A DNA stretch of 5,060 nt from Actinomycetes bacterium (GTDB lineage Bacteria > Actinomycetota > Acidimicrobiia > Acidimicrobiales > Acidimicrobiaceae). The DNA is taken from NCBI GenBank assembly GCA_021833085.1, contig JAKBGL010000103.1, forward strand, positions 1-5,060, in the 5' to 3' direction. The notes under the pieces are model-generated. The model was not told where the DNA came from and did no database searches. It saw nothing but the letters and a program-made list of their open reading frames with translations. This document shows, in pieces, positions 1-5,060 of this stretch. Position 1 is the first letter of the stretch, and the number at the start of each line of letters is the position of its first letter. The translations under genes were made by a program, and so were the position numbers.

Positions 1-1680
1 AGCCATCCAAGGACCTATTTTGAAAATCCTCATACGCAGATCGGTATCGAGTTGTTCACGATAGTCAAGCTCGATATCTAGTGCAAGACTTGATCTTCGA
101 AGTTCGTCAAAGTGCACTACATCTCTTGCACCTTGCTCAGGACCGTTGTCGTCGTGATATGAGGATTCGAAACTCTTCCAATAGCTTTGAAACAGAGATA
201 GAGCCTTGGTTTCCCCAACGGTATTGGCTAATGCAAGCTTAAATCTCTCTCCCCAAGACATTGATATAAGATCAAGCTCGTCTTCGAGTCGTCCAAAAGT
301 CTCGTCTCCCAAAACCTGTACCGAGGCATCGACTACAAATGACATGAAGCACCTTAGTCCCTCAACTACCGAAAGGCTAAGTTCTATGCTTCCTGGCCCA
401 AAGTACTGTTCTAACCTTGAACTAAGATCATCCGTTAGGTGCTCGGAGTATCGGGAAGCCGGTAGGACTAGATCCAGTCGCAACTGGACCAAATGAGAGT
501 CTCGCTGGTTCGAAAAAACGACCATCTTCAACCGCGGAATCTCCTCGACTGAAAGCGCTACCGCAACCAAGTCTCGAAGTTCATCTTTCGAAATGGCCAG
601 GATCTCATCAGGAGCAAGAAGTTGAATAAAATCTAGAGCAGATCTATACGCATAGCTCGTCTCGGAAAGTGAGAGGGACGAGGTTGCATAGTTAACTTTT
701 TCAAGAAGAAACGGCAGGCGAGAGACAGCATGAGAGAGCCTAGGCGGAATAAATACCCCAAAGAAAGTACTCCTTATCCCTAAAGCTGAGTCTAAAAACT
801 CGATCACTCGGAGTCGAGTTCTTCTTACAACCGGCGAGGAGACGTTTGCTACGCCGGCAAACAAGCGAGACTCGCCTCTCTCGTAGGTAGCGTTGACCTT
901 GTCTAAAAAACCTTCCAGATCGGCAACGTCGAGTTCGTGGACTTTGCACCCAAGCCATCTAACTCCATGGGAAGACTGAACTCTAGTGCTTACTGGGAGA
1001 AAGTTACCCAATCCAAGCGCATCATAGGAAAGTTCGGAACCCAGATGCTCTCCGACCAAAGGCTTAGCCCGTCGGTTAAGCTCTAAAAACATCTCTTGCA
1101 GATCACTATGTAAAAAAATAAGCTGTTGGTAAGCTTTTCGAAAAGACTCTGCCAATCCCTCAAGATCCTCCGAGGTGGCAATCTGCTCGAACTCTGCATA
1201 AAATAAAGAGGTCTGATCCGAAAGTGGCTCGCTTTTCCCTACTATCTCAATTAGCGAGGTGGGAACCATAGGATGGATCGAAAAGGTAGCGGAAACACCA
1301 TGCTCCCTCATGACTTCGGTAAAAGTATCTACTAGGTACTTCATATCGGGAGTCACTATGGCGATAAAACAAGTAGATCCTTCTAGATCTCCGGTGTCAC
1401 CAACTGCCACTTCCGCCTCTTCCACGGAAACGTCTCCAAGGGTCCGGCACCTTCCTACCCCAACACCAATTTTGGAGTCAAGGTCATAGGCATCTATTGC
1501 GCTATGAAGTTCAAAGGTCGCTCTAGCTATCAGATTGGAGGAGACCGAAGAGATCTCTTCCGAACTCATTCCTCCGACCACGTAATCGAAAAGTGTCTCA
1601 AGCTCCACAGGAAGCTCCCCTGCTAATTTACCAAGCAACTCAAGCGTCTTTGCTCGAGATACCCGATCTACCTCTTCCAT
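1..1680 (-). CDS. gdh: NAD-dependent glutamate dehydrogenase, large (180-kDa class), N-terminal part only
   Basis: This frame is open for 560 codons from ATG at 1680 to the left edge with no stop, so the gene is truncated by the window. The family has about 1,600 residues and catalyses NAD-linked oxidative deamination of glutamate to 2-oxoglutarate in the cytoplasm. The visible part is the regulatory N-terminal region with ACT-like folds; the catalytic domain lies outside. Family-like signatures are an ACT-type segment at about 101-146 ending in IHPMVP, GNFLPV near 225, the stretch RSTFFGVFIPP (303-313), RLPFLLEKV (321-329), then APDEILAISKDELRDLV (356-372), LVLPASRYSEHL (404-415) and LRMRIFKIGPW near 548-558. 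Their order and spacing match the family, although the sequence is clearly diverged. A GGGAG ribosome site at 1687-1691, six bases before the ATG, supports the start. It is last in the cluster, 125 bases after the SDR. The assignment comes from recalled family patterns, not a search. Confidence 0.83.
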   Translation of the reverse strand, partial: MEEVDRVSRAKTLELLGKLAGELPVELETLFDYVVGGMSSEEISSVSSNLIARATFELHSAIDAYDLDSKIGVGVGRCRTLGDVSVEEAEVAVGDTGDLEGSTCFIAIVTPDMKYLVDTFTEVMREHGVSATFSIHPMVPTSLIEIVGKSEPLSDQTSLFYAEFEQIATSEDLEGLAESFRKAYQQLIFLHSDLQEMFLELNRRAKPLVGEHLGSELSYDALGLGNFLPVSTRVQSSHGVRWLGCKVHELDVADLEGFLDKVNATYERGESRLFAGVANVSSPVVRRTRLRVIEFLDSALGIRSTFFGVFIPPRLSHAVSRLPFLLEKVNYATSSLSLSETSYAYRSALDFIQLLAPDEILAISKDELRDLVAVALSVEEIPRLKMVVFSNQRDSHLVQLRLDLVLPASRYSEHLTDDLSSRLEQYFGPGSIELSLSVVEGLRCFMSFVVDASVQVLGDETFGRLEDELDLISMSWGERFKLALANTVGETKALSLFQSYWKSFESSYHDDNGPEQGARDVVHFDELRRSSLALDIELDYREQLDTDLRMRIFKIGPWMA

Positions 1681-1686
1681 CTACAT

Positions 1687-1691
1687 CTCCC
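1687..1691 (-). promoter_or_regulatory. Ribosome binding site of the glutamate dehydrogenase gene
   Basis: On the minus strand this reads GGGAG, followed by a six-base spacer and the ATG at 1678-1680. It decides the start of the large frame, which has no annotated left end in the window. A TAG stop of a very short upstream frame directly abuts the ATG. Confidence 0.6.
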
Positions 1692-1805
1692 AAACTGAAA
1701 AGTTGATCGTTGACCCCATTGTCGAACCATCCAACAGTTTCACCCTAGCAGAATCGGCATAAACTTCCATGAAGTAAACTGCCCGTCTTGATCTTTCCGA
1801 CAGCG

Positions 1806-2567
1806 TTACGCTGGTGATCTTCCTTCAGCTAAGGAGTTCCCTCCATCGATAACTACTGTCTGCCCCGTAATGTAAGAGGCATCGTTTGAAGATAAGAATG
1901 CAATAACGCTAGCCACTTCATCTGGCGTACCACTGCGGCCAAGCGGAGATGCAAGTCCATGCCTAGCTTCAAGAGGGGTCTGAGACTCAGTCGCTATCCA
2001 ACCTGGTGCTACAGCATTTACGGTTATGTTCTTAGGAGCCAACTCAAGAGCCAAGGTCTTCACCACTCCCACCATGGCAGCCTTTGACGCTGCATATGCA
2101 ACCTCTCCCACGTTCGATTGCAAAACACCCGTAGTGGAAGCGACCATAACTATACGTCCACATTGACTTTCGGAAAGATACTTTATCGACTCTTTAGACA
2201 CCAAGAACGCCGAGGTTATATTCCTAGACAACGATAAGTTCCACTGCTCTAAAGTCATATCTTTAGCAAGAGCAAAGTGTTCTGGAGACGATATACTCCC
2301 CATACCCGCATTGTTAATGACTATGTCGATGCCCCCAAGGAACTCGTCCGCCAGATGGACGAGTTGTTTCACCTGCATCTCGTAGGTCAGATCGAATGGA
2401 GTCGCCTCGACAGAAACCCCGTACTCTCTTAGTTCATCTCGCCTGTCAAAGATTCGTTCAGTCGTAGAAGTTACAAACAGAGAGTATCCCATACGCGCAA
2501 AACGAACCGCTGTAGCAAAGCCTATTCCGCCTTTTGAACCAACTCCAGTAATGAGCACCTTTGACAT
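1806..2567 (-). CDS. Short-chain dehydrogenase/reductase (SDR), FabG-like
   Basis: A 253-residue classical SDR, the usual length for a single Rossmann-fold, NAD(P)-dependent cytoplasmic oxidoreductase. The cofactor loop is TGVGSKGGIG (7-16), two residues longer than the common TGxxxGxG but known in some FabG-like members. Also visible are NNAG (85-88), a likely active-site N116, catalytic S144, and Y158 and K162 in YAASK, followed by PG (188-189) and the C-terminal ITGQTVVIDGG (233-243). All four residues of the Asn-Ser-Tyr-Lys tetrad are present, so the enzyme should be active. The substrate cannot be told; 3-oxoacyl thioesters or a secondary alcohol/ketone are possible. An in-frame TAA shortly upstream fixes the ATG at 2567 as the first usable start, though no clear Shine-Dalgarno precedes it. 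It lies 82 bases after bluB and 125 before the glutamate dehydrogenase. The gap before it holds no convincing terminator. Confidence 0.9.
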   Translation of the reverse strand: MSKVLITGVGSKGGIGFATAVRFARMGYSLFVTSTTERIFDRRDELREYGVSVEATPFDLTYEMQVKQLVHLADEFLGGIDIVINNAGMGSISSPEHFALAKDMTLEQWNLSLSRNITSAFLVSKESIKYLSESQCGRIVMVASTTGVLQSNVGEVAYAASKAAMVGVVKTLALELAPKNITVNAVAPGWIATESQTPLEARHGLASPLGRSGTPDEVASVIAFLSSNDASYITGQTVVIDGGNSLAEGRSPA

Positions 2568-2649
2568 CAGAGAGTCAGCTTACCTAACAATGCAGTCACC
2601 TTGGTCAACTCAGTGTGCTTAGCCACAGGACAGCACTTGAACTCTTGAA

Positions 2650-3333
2650 CTAGGAATCTAGAGGTAACGAAACTACCTGATCTAAGTCAGCTCTCTCAGT
2701 GAATGTATTGTGCGCCAGGTATGGCAACAGGGGTCGTCGGCTCTGCCAGTTAAAACGCTCTAGATCTGGTACCGTCTCGAAGTGAGTAACTGGTCCTAGG
2801 CATAACCAAGCTACCGGACGCACTCCAGTGGGTAATCCAATGAGATTCGAAAGGAACTTCTCTCTGTAGAAAGAAACCCAACCTACTCCAATCCCTTCAG
2901 CTACAGCTGCAAGCCACAGATTCTCGATACAAAGACATACTGAATACAGACCAGCATCATCGATCGCATGTCTACCTAGTACTGCTGGAGCTCCTCTGGT
3001 AGGGTCGTAGGTAACGACAACTCCTAAGGAAGACTCCATGATTCCTTCAATCTTGATCCGCTTGAAGCTCTCGCCTTTCGATGCATCTAAAGAACTCTCA
3101 AATATCTCACGTTCCTCATAGACATGATCCCTAAATTTAGAACGGATACTTTCATCATCGATAAGGACAAAGTCCCACGGCTGACTCATTCCAACACTTG
3201 GTGCTGCATGAGCCGCTAAAAGGATGCGTCCAAGAACATCTTTGTCAATAGGTTCCCCAGAGAACTGGTTCCTAACATCCCTTCTTGAAAACACTGTCTC
3301 ATAGAAAGCTTTGCGCCCTAGATCATCTAACAT
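2650..3333 (-). CDS. bluB: 5,6-dimethylbenzimidazole synthase BluB
   Basis: A 227-residue member of the nitroreductase fold. BluB uses O2 to break down reduced FMN into 5,6-dimethylbenzimidazole, the lower axial ligand of cobalamin. Family marks are FSRRDVRNQFSGEPI (15-29), AAHAAPSVGMSQPWDFVLI (40-58), KIEGIMESSLGVVVTYD (94-110), LYSVCLCIENLWLAAVAEGIGVGWVSFYRE (split over 129-158) and VAWLCLG (174-180). Asp19 and Ser154 lie 135 residues apart, the same spacing as Asp32 and Ser167, which are needed for activity in the Sinorhizobium meliloti enzyme; this argues for true BluB rather than a generic nitroreductase. GGGGA at 3338-3342, four bases before the ATG, supports the start. It follows the deacetylase by 33 bases, probably on one transcript. 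No cobT, cobU/S or other B12 gene and no cobalamin riboswitch is visible nearby, so it would act with cobalamin genes elsewhere. Confidence 0.92.
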   Translation of the reverse strand: MLDDLGRKAFYETVFSRRDVRNQFSGEPIDKDVLGRILLAAHAAPSVGMSQPWDFVLIDDESIRSKFRDHVYEEREIFESSLDASKGESFKRIKIEGIMESSLGVVVTYDPTRGAPAVLGRHAIDDAGLYSVCLCIENLWLAAVAEGIGVGWVSFYREKFLSNLIGLPTGVRPVAWLCLGPVTHFETVPDLERFNWQSRRPLLPYLAHNTFTERADLDQVVSLPLDS

Positions 3334-3337
3334 GTCA

Positions 3338-3342
3338 TCCCC
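3338..3342 (-). promoter_or_regulatory. Ribosome binding site of bluB
   Basis: The minus strand reads GGGGA, then TGAC, then the ATG at 3331-3333. The four-base spacer is slightly short but workable. It sits in the 33-base gap after the deacetylase stop, which fits co-transcription with separate initiation. Confidence 0.5.
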
Positions 3343-3366
3343 AATATAGAAATCCCATCTAATTAT

Positions 3367-4101
3367 TTAGATAGTCACCTTGAAAAATACCTCTGCTAAT
3401 CTACCTTCCCCCAATTGGGCACGTCCAGCGCTCATCTCAAGCCACTTCCTAACCATTGGTTCTACTGTTGTGGGATCAGGTAGCTGAGAGTTGTGGCATA
3501 AGATAGCACCAACTTTTGCATCAAAGGTCTCGGTCACGTCTACAAAGGAGTTGACCTCAGGATGAGCAGAGAGGAGTACTTCTTTTACGATGAATGCGTC
3601 TAGTCCTTCCTCTAACAGCTCAGGAAACGCAAAAGGATTTCGAGAGTATGGGTAAACTGCGTCCAAAGTCGCAGCTCCCGCTGCACGGTGGTCAGGATGC
3701 GATGCCGGCACCCTAAGGTAGTTTCTCTCTGGAGACTGACAGACAACACGGTCTGGCTTTATCTTCCTAATCGCCCTGGAAATATCACGCACCAGGGATG
3801 GCACATTTCGAAGCGCCCCGTCGCAATATCCCAAGAACTCCACCGACTCTACCCCAACGTACGCGGCTGCCTTCTTCTGTTCCTCTCTCCGAATCGCTGG
3901 AATCTCCAAGCGTGGAATACTAGGGTCGAATCCCCCTGCGTCACCATCGGTAACGATAAGATAAGAAACGTTTGAACCGTGGCTGACCCACGAAGCGACC
4001 GAACCGGCCAAGCCAAAGTCTACGTCATCAGGGTGTGCCATCACGATCAGTACTTTATCTACTGGTTTTATAGCCTCTAACTCCAACATCTCACGCTCCA
4101 T
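3367..4101 (-). CDS. PIG-L (LmbE-like) family deacetylase
   Basis: With the start at 4101 the product has 244 residues. The PIG-L family are zinc-dependent N-deacetylases acting on N-acetylglucosaminyl or related amide substrates, including MshB and Mca of mycothiol metabolism. The signature AHPDD is at residues 22-26, giving likely zinc ligands H23 and D26 with D25 as general base. The second metal-binding motif is SHPDH (134-138), and LIVTDGDAGGFDP (48-60), RREEQ (71-75) and NPFAFPELL (155-163) are typical of a common actinobacterial subgroup. The substrate is not known and I do not equate it with MshB or Mca. The frame stays open upstream to an ATG at 4218, but that ATG lies inside the IS relic and the extra 39 residues overlay the promoter region. 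AAGGA at 4107-4111, five bases before the ATG at 4101, supports the shorter form. An ATG at 4089, preceded by GGAG, is an alternative. It is the first gene of the cluster. Confidence 0.9.
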   Translation of the reverse strand: MEREMLELEAIKPVDKVLIVMAHPDDVDFGLAGSVASWVSHGSNVSYLIVTDGDAGGFDPSIPRLEIPAIRREEQKKAAAYVGVESVEFLGYCDGALRNVPSLVRDISRAIRKIKPDRVVCQSPERNYLRVPASHPDHRAAGAATLDAVYPYSRNPFAFPELLEEGLDAFIVKEVLLSAHPEVNSFVDVTETFDAKVGAILCHNSQLPDPTTVEPMVRKWLEMSAGRAQLGEGRLAEVFFKVTI

Positions 4102-4106
4102 ACTTA

Positions 4107-4111
4107 TCCTT
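4107..4111 (-). promoter_or_regulatory. Ribosome binding site deciding the deacetylase start
   Basis: The minus strand reads AAGGA, with a five-base spacer to the ATG at 4099-4101. This favours a 244-residue protein over the 283-residue open frame. A second GGAG lies inside the gene, six bases before the ATG at 4089, so a 240-residue product is also possible. Confidence 0.6.
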
Positions 4112-4144
4112 GTTGAGCTAAGCCTAACTCGCCAAAAGAAGTAT

Positions 4145-4173
4145 CCTATAAAAAGTAGAGTCGGATAACACAA
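4145..4173 (-). promoter_or_regulatory. Candidate promoter of the deacetylase-bluB-SDR cluster
   Basis: On the minus strand TTGTGT (4168-4173) and TATAGG (4145-4150) stand 17 bases apart, with a T-run just before the -10. They match the sigma-70 type consensus at three and four of six positions, so the case is moderate. The site sits 44 bases or more upstream of the deacetylase ATG and 21 bases from the edge of the IS relic, which suggests the insertion did not destroy it. A large palindrome lies six bases upstream of the -35. Confidence 0.35.
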
Positions 4174-4179
4174 CTTGAG

Positions 4180-4202
4180 ATAGTTACAACCATTGTAACT
4201 AT
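4180..4202. repeat. Perfect 23-base palindrome across the IS border: operator or paired IS ends
   Basis: Ten-base arms ATAGTTACAA (4180-4189) and TTGTAACTAT (4193-4202) are perfect inverted copies around CCA. The size and symmetry fit a dimeric repressor site, for example of the TetR type, and it lies just upstream of the candidate promoter. However, the right arm from 4195 is also the tip of the IS66 left repeat. The left arm read on the minus strand from 4187 begins GTAACTAT, the same eight bases as the IS end. It may therefore be two IS tips facing away from each other, not a regulator site. Confidence 0.5.
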
Positions 4203-4209
4203 TCACCCC
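4195..4209 (+). repeat. Left terminal inverted repeat of the IS66 relic
   Basis: GTAACTATTCACCCC matches the reverse complement of 5044-5058 at 14 of 15 positions; the single difference is at position 6 (T against C). It starts with the GTAA usual for IS66 ends and points towards the tnpC remnant. Confidence 0.8.
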
Positions 4210-4224
4210 TCTGCCCACCTGGCA

Positions 4225-4240
4225 ACTACACCCGTGTAGT
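4225..4240. repeat. Short palindrome near the IS left end
   Basis: ACTACAC and GTGTAGT form perfect seven-base arms around CC. It lies 15 bases inside the left inverted repeat and about 60 bases before the tnpC ATG. It could be a subterminal transposase site, a weak hairpin in the tnpC leader, or chance; nothing similar appears at the right end. Confidence 0.35.
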
Positions 4241-4300
4241 CATCTAGGCATTTGACCTTGGGGCTCGTGAAATGTTCTGACGGTTGGTTCAATGTAGGGT

Positions 4301-4974
4301 ATGTCGGAGGTGACTCACAAGGCGCTCGAAGAGGTGGCTCAAACCTTATGCGCATAAATAGACGAGTTAACTGCTGTGAACGTCATCTTGGCGCAAGAGA
4401 ACATATTGCTTCGTGGAACACCTGGCATGAACTCGAAGAACTCATCGAAGCCTATATCAAGTAGTAGCTACGCTAAGTAGGACCGAAGTCCATACACAAC
4501 CCACACGGTAAGAATCTCACTCCAGTTACAGATTCAGATCAGACTATCAACCACGCATCAAAGCGCTGTAGAAAATATGGAGATGACCTCAGTGGTGCAC
4601 GAGTCGTTGGAGTGATACATCGATCGGTGTTTGAGACCTACCACCCGTTGGAGTAACGGTCACCTGAGTACATCAGGTCGAGTATCGTAAGTGCAGCTGT
4701 AAGTATGAGTCAATCCACCTTTCCACTTGAGACAACGACTAGAGATCTACGTCGACGATGTACTTAGAGACAATGAGTCTGAACGCAAAGTCAAAATGCT
4801 AAAGGTCCAACAAAAGATCTCGGGGCTTTCGAAGCAAAGACGATGCGATCCTTTGGCTCCGCCTACTTAGTCTCTTCGTCACTGTAACGAAGAACAAAGA
4901 GAATCCACTTCATGTACTGCAACCGTCTCATGGTTCAAGAGCCGTGGATGCCACCTGCTACAGACAGCGGATAA
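4301..4974 (+). pseudogene. IS66 transposase TnpC, broken by stops, frameshifts and a core deletion
   Basis: Homology to TnpC runs through all three plus frames in the right order. From ATG 4301 one frame gives MSEVTHKALEEVAQTL, a TAA at 4355, then GMNSKNSSKPISSSSYAK, the N-terminal NSSKPPSSD motif. Next, 4477-4653 in another frame gives GKNLTPVTDSDQT and RCRKYGDDLSGARVVGV, the zinc-finger region with its second Cys changed to Tyr, and VFETYHPLE. A third frame from 4650 gives VEYRKCSCKYESI after a TGA at 4665. FPLETTT then runs straight into RDLR near 4738, so roughly 250-300 codons holding most of the DDE core are absent. The C-terminus follows as RDNESERKVKMLKVQQKISG (4766-4825), GFRSKDDAILWLRLLSLF, TKNKENPLHVL, and QEPWMPPATDSG ending at TAA 4972. 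At least six frame changes and two in-frame stops show long decay. The product cannot be functional. Confidence 0.85.
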
Positions 4975-5043
4975 CTCGCCTATCTCTTTTGGTGTTCTTC
5001 AACCTCTATAGGGACTTTAGTTCATTGCACCTTGACACGGTTT
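4975..5043 (+). other. Non-coding right end of the IS relic
   Basis: This short stretch between the end of the tnpC remnant and the right inverted repeat holds no recognisable gene or clear hairpin. One frame is open through it, but it shows no family similarity past the PWMPP motif and is best read as untranslated IS sequence. Confidence 0.5.
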
Positions 5044-5058
5044 GGGGTGAATGGTTAC
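5044..5058 (-). repeat. Right terminal inverted repeat of the IS66 relic
   Basis: Read on the minus strand this is GTAACCATTCACCCC, matching the left end at 14 of 15 positions. It lies 70 bases after the last stop of the tnpC remnant. Only two bases of flanking sequence follow before the window ends. Confidence 0.8.
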
Positions 5059-5060
5059 GA

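Larger units (their letters stand above)
4195..5058 (+). mobile_element. Degenerate, internally deleted IS66-family element (ISBst12-like)
   Basis: The relic is 864 bases long and is bounded by inverted repeats GTAACTATTCACCCC and GTAACCATTCACCCC, 14 of 15 matching. IS66 elements characteristically begin with GTAA and make 8-base target duplications. Inside is a single broken transposase frame related to TnpC, starting about 100 bases from the left end, with no sign of tnpA or tnpB; that is the layout of the ISBst12 subgroup. An intact element would be roughly twice as long, so much of the middle is missing. The left flanking octamer is CAACCATT. Only two bases (GA) remain to the right, and the first differs, so no target duplication can be shown. 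The element cannot transpose by itself. Confidence 0.82.

Noticed and set aside
206..496. Plus-strand open frame of 96 codons
   Set aside because: It lies antisense within the continuous glutamate dehydrogenase frame and is rich in serine and low in any family pattern, as expected of a shadow.
740..958. Minus-strand open frame of 72 codons
   Set aside because: It overlaps the glutamate dehydrogenase frame on the same strand in another phase and has no recognisable motif.
1259..1489. Plus-strand open frame of 76 codons
   Set aside because: Antisense shadow of the glutamate dehydrogenase N-terminus.
1801..1813. Hairpin CAGCG-TTA-CGCTG at the SDR stop, possible terminator
   Set aside because: The stem is only five bases and no T-run follows on the minus strand, so it is not a convincing intrinsic terminator.
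2568..2649. Possible promoter (TTGACC) and weak GTGCT/AGCAC hairpin before the SDR gene
   Set aside because: No acceptable -10 stands at 16-18 bases from TTGACC, and the hairpin has a five-base stem with a 12-base loop and no T-run.
3334..3366. Cobalamin riboswitch before bluB
   Set aside because: The gap is only 33 bases, far too short, and no B12-box-like sequence was seen there or upstream of the deacetylase.
3688..3975. Plus-strand open frame of 95 codons
   Set aside because: Antisense to the conserved PIG-L metal-binding region.
4252..4464. Plus-strand frame of 70 codons starting with TTG
   Set aside because: It is out of phase with the tnpC N-terminal homology (the NSSKP frame) over the same bases and has no family similarity of its own.

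Overview
The window carries four genes on the minus strand followed by a decayed insertion sequence on the plus strand. In transcription order from right to left, the genes are a PIG-L (LmbE-like) deacetylase, a BluB-type 5,6-dimethylbenzimidazole synthase, a short-chain dehydrogenase/reductase (SDR), and the N-terminal third of a very large NAD-dependent glutamate dehydrogenase that runs off the left edge. Gaps between the genes are 33, 82 and 125 bases, so they may share a transcript. The only reasonable promoter candidate lies upstream of the deacetylase.

Bases 1-1680 are one open frame of 560 codons on the minus strand and belong to the 180-kDa-class NAD-glutamate dehydrogenase. Bases 1681-1805 are intergenic. 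The SDR is at 1806-2567, BluB at 2650-3333 and the deacetylase at 3367-4101. The leader with a candidate promoter lies at about 4102-4194. From 4195 to 5058 there is an IS66-family relic. Its ends are a 15-base inverted repeat (14 of 15 matching) beginning GTAA. Between them is a tnpC transposase remnant broken by stops and frameshifts in all three frames, with most of the catalytic core deleted.

The organism is probably an actinobacterium. The large NAD-GDH and a deacetylase of the AHPDDVDFG / TDGDAGGFDP type are common there. Base composition looks balanced rather than GC-rich by eye, which would fit a lower-GC lineage such as some Acidimicrobiia. That placement is inference.

Functionally, BluB makes the lower ligand of vitamin B12 from reduced FMN, NAD-GDH interconverts glutamate and 2-oxoglutarate, and the SDR and deacetylase have unknown substrates. 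No single pathway obviously joins the four. I see no clearly new biological system. The most informative parts are the IS66 relic and the 23-base palindrome that straddles its left border next to the cluster's promoter.
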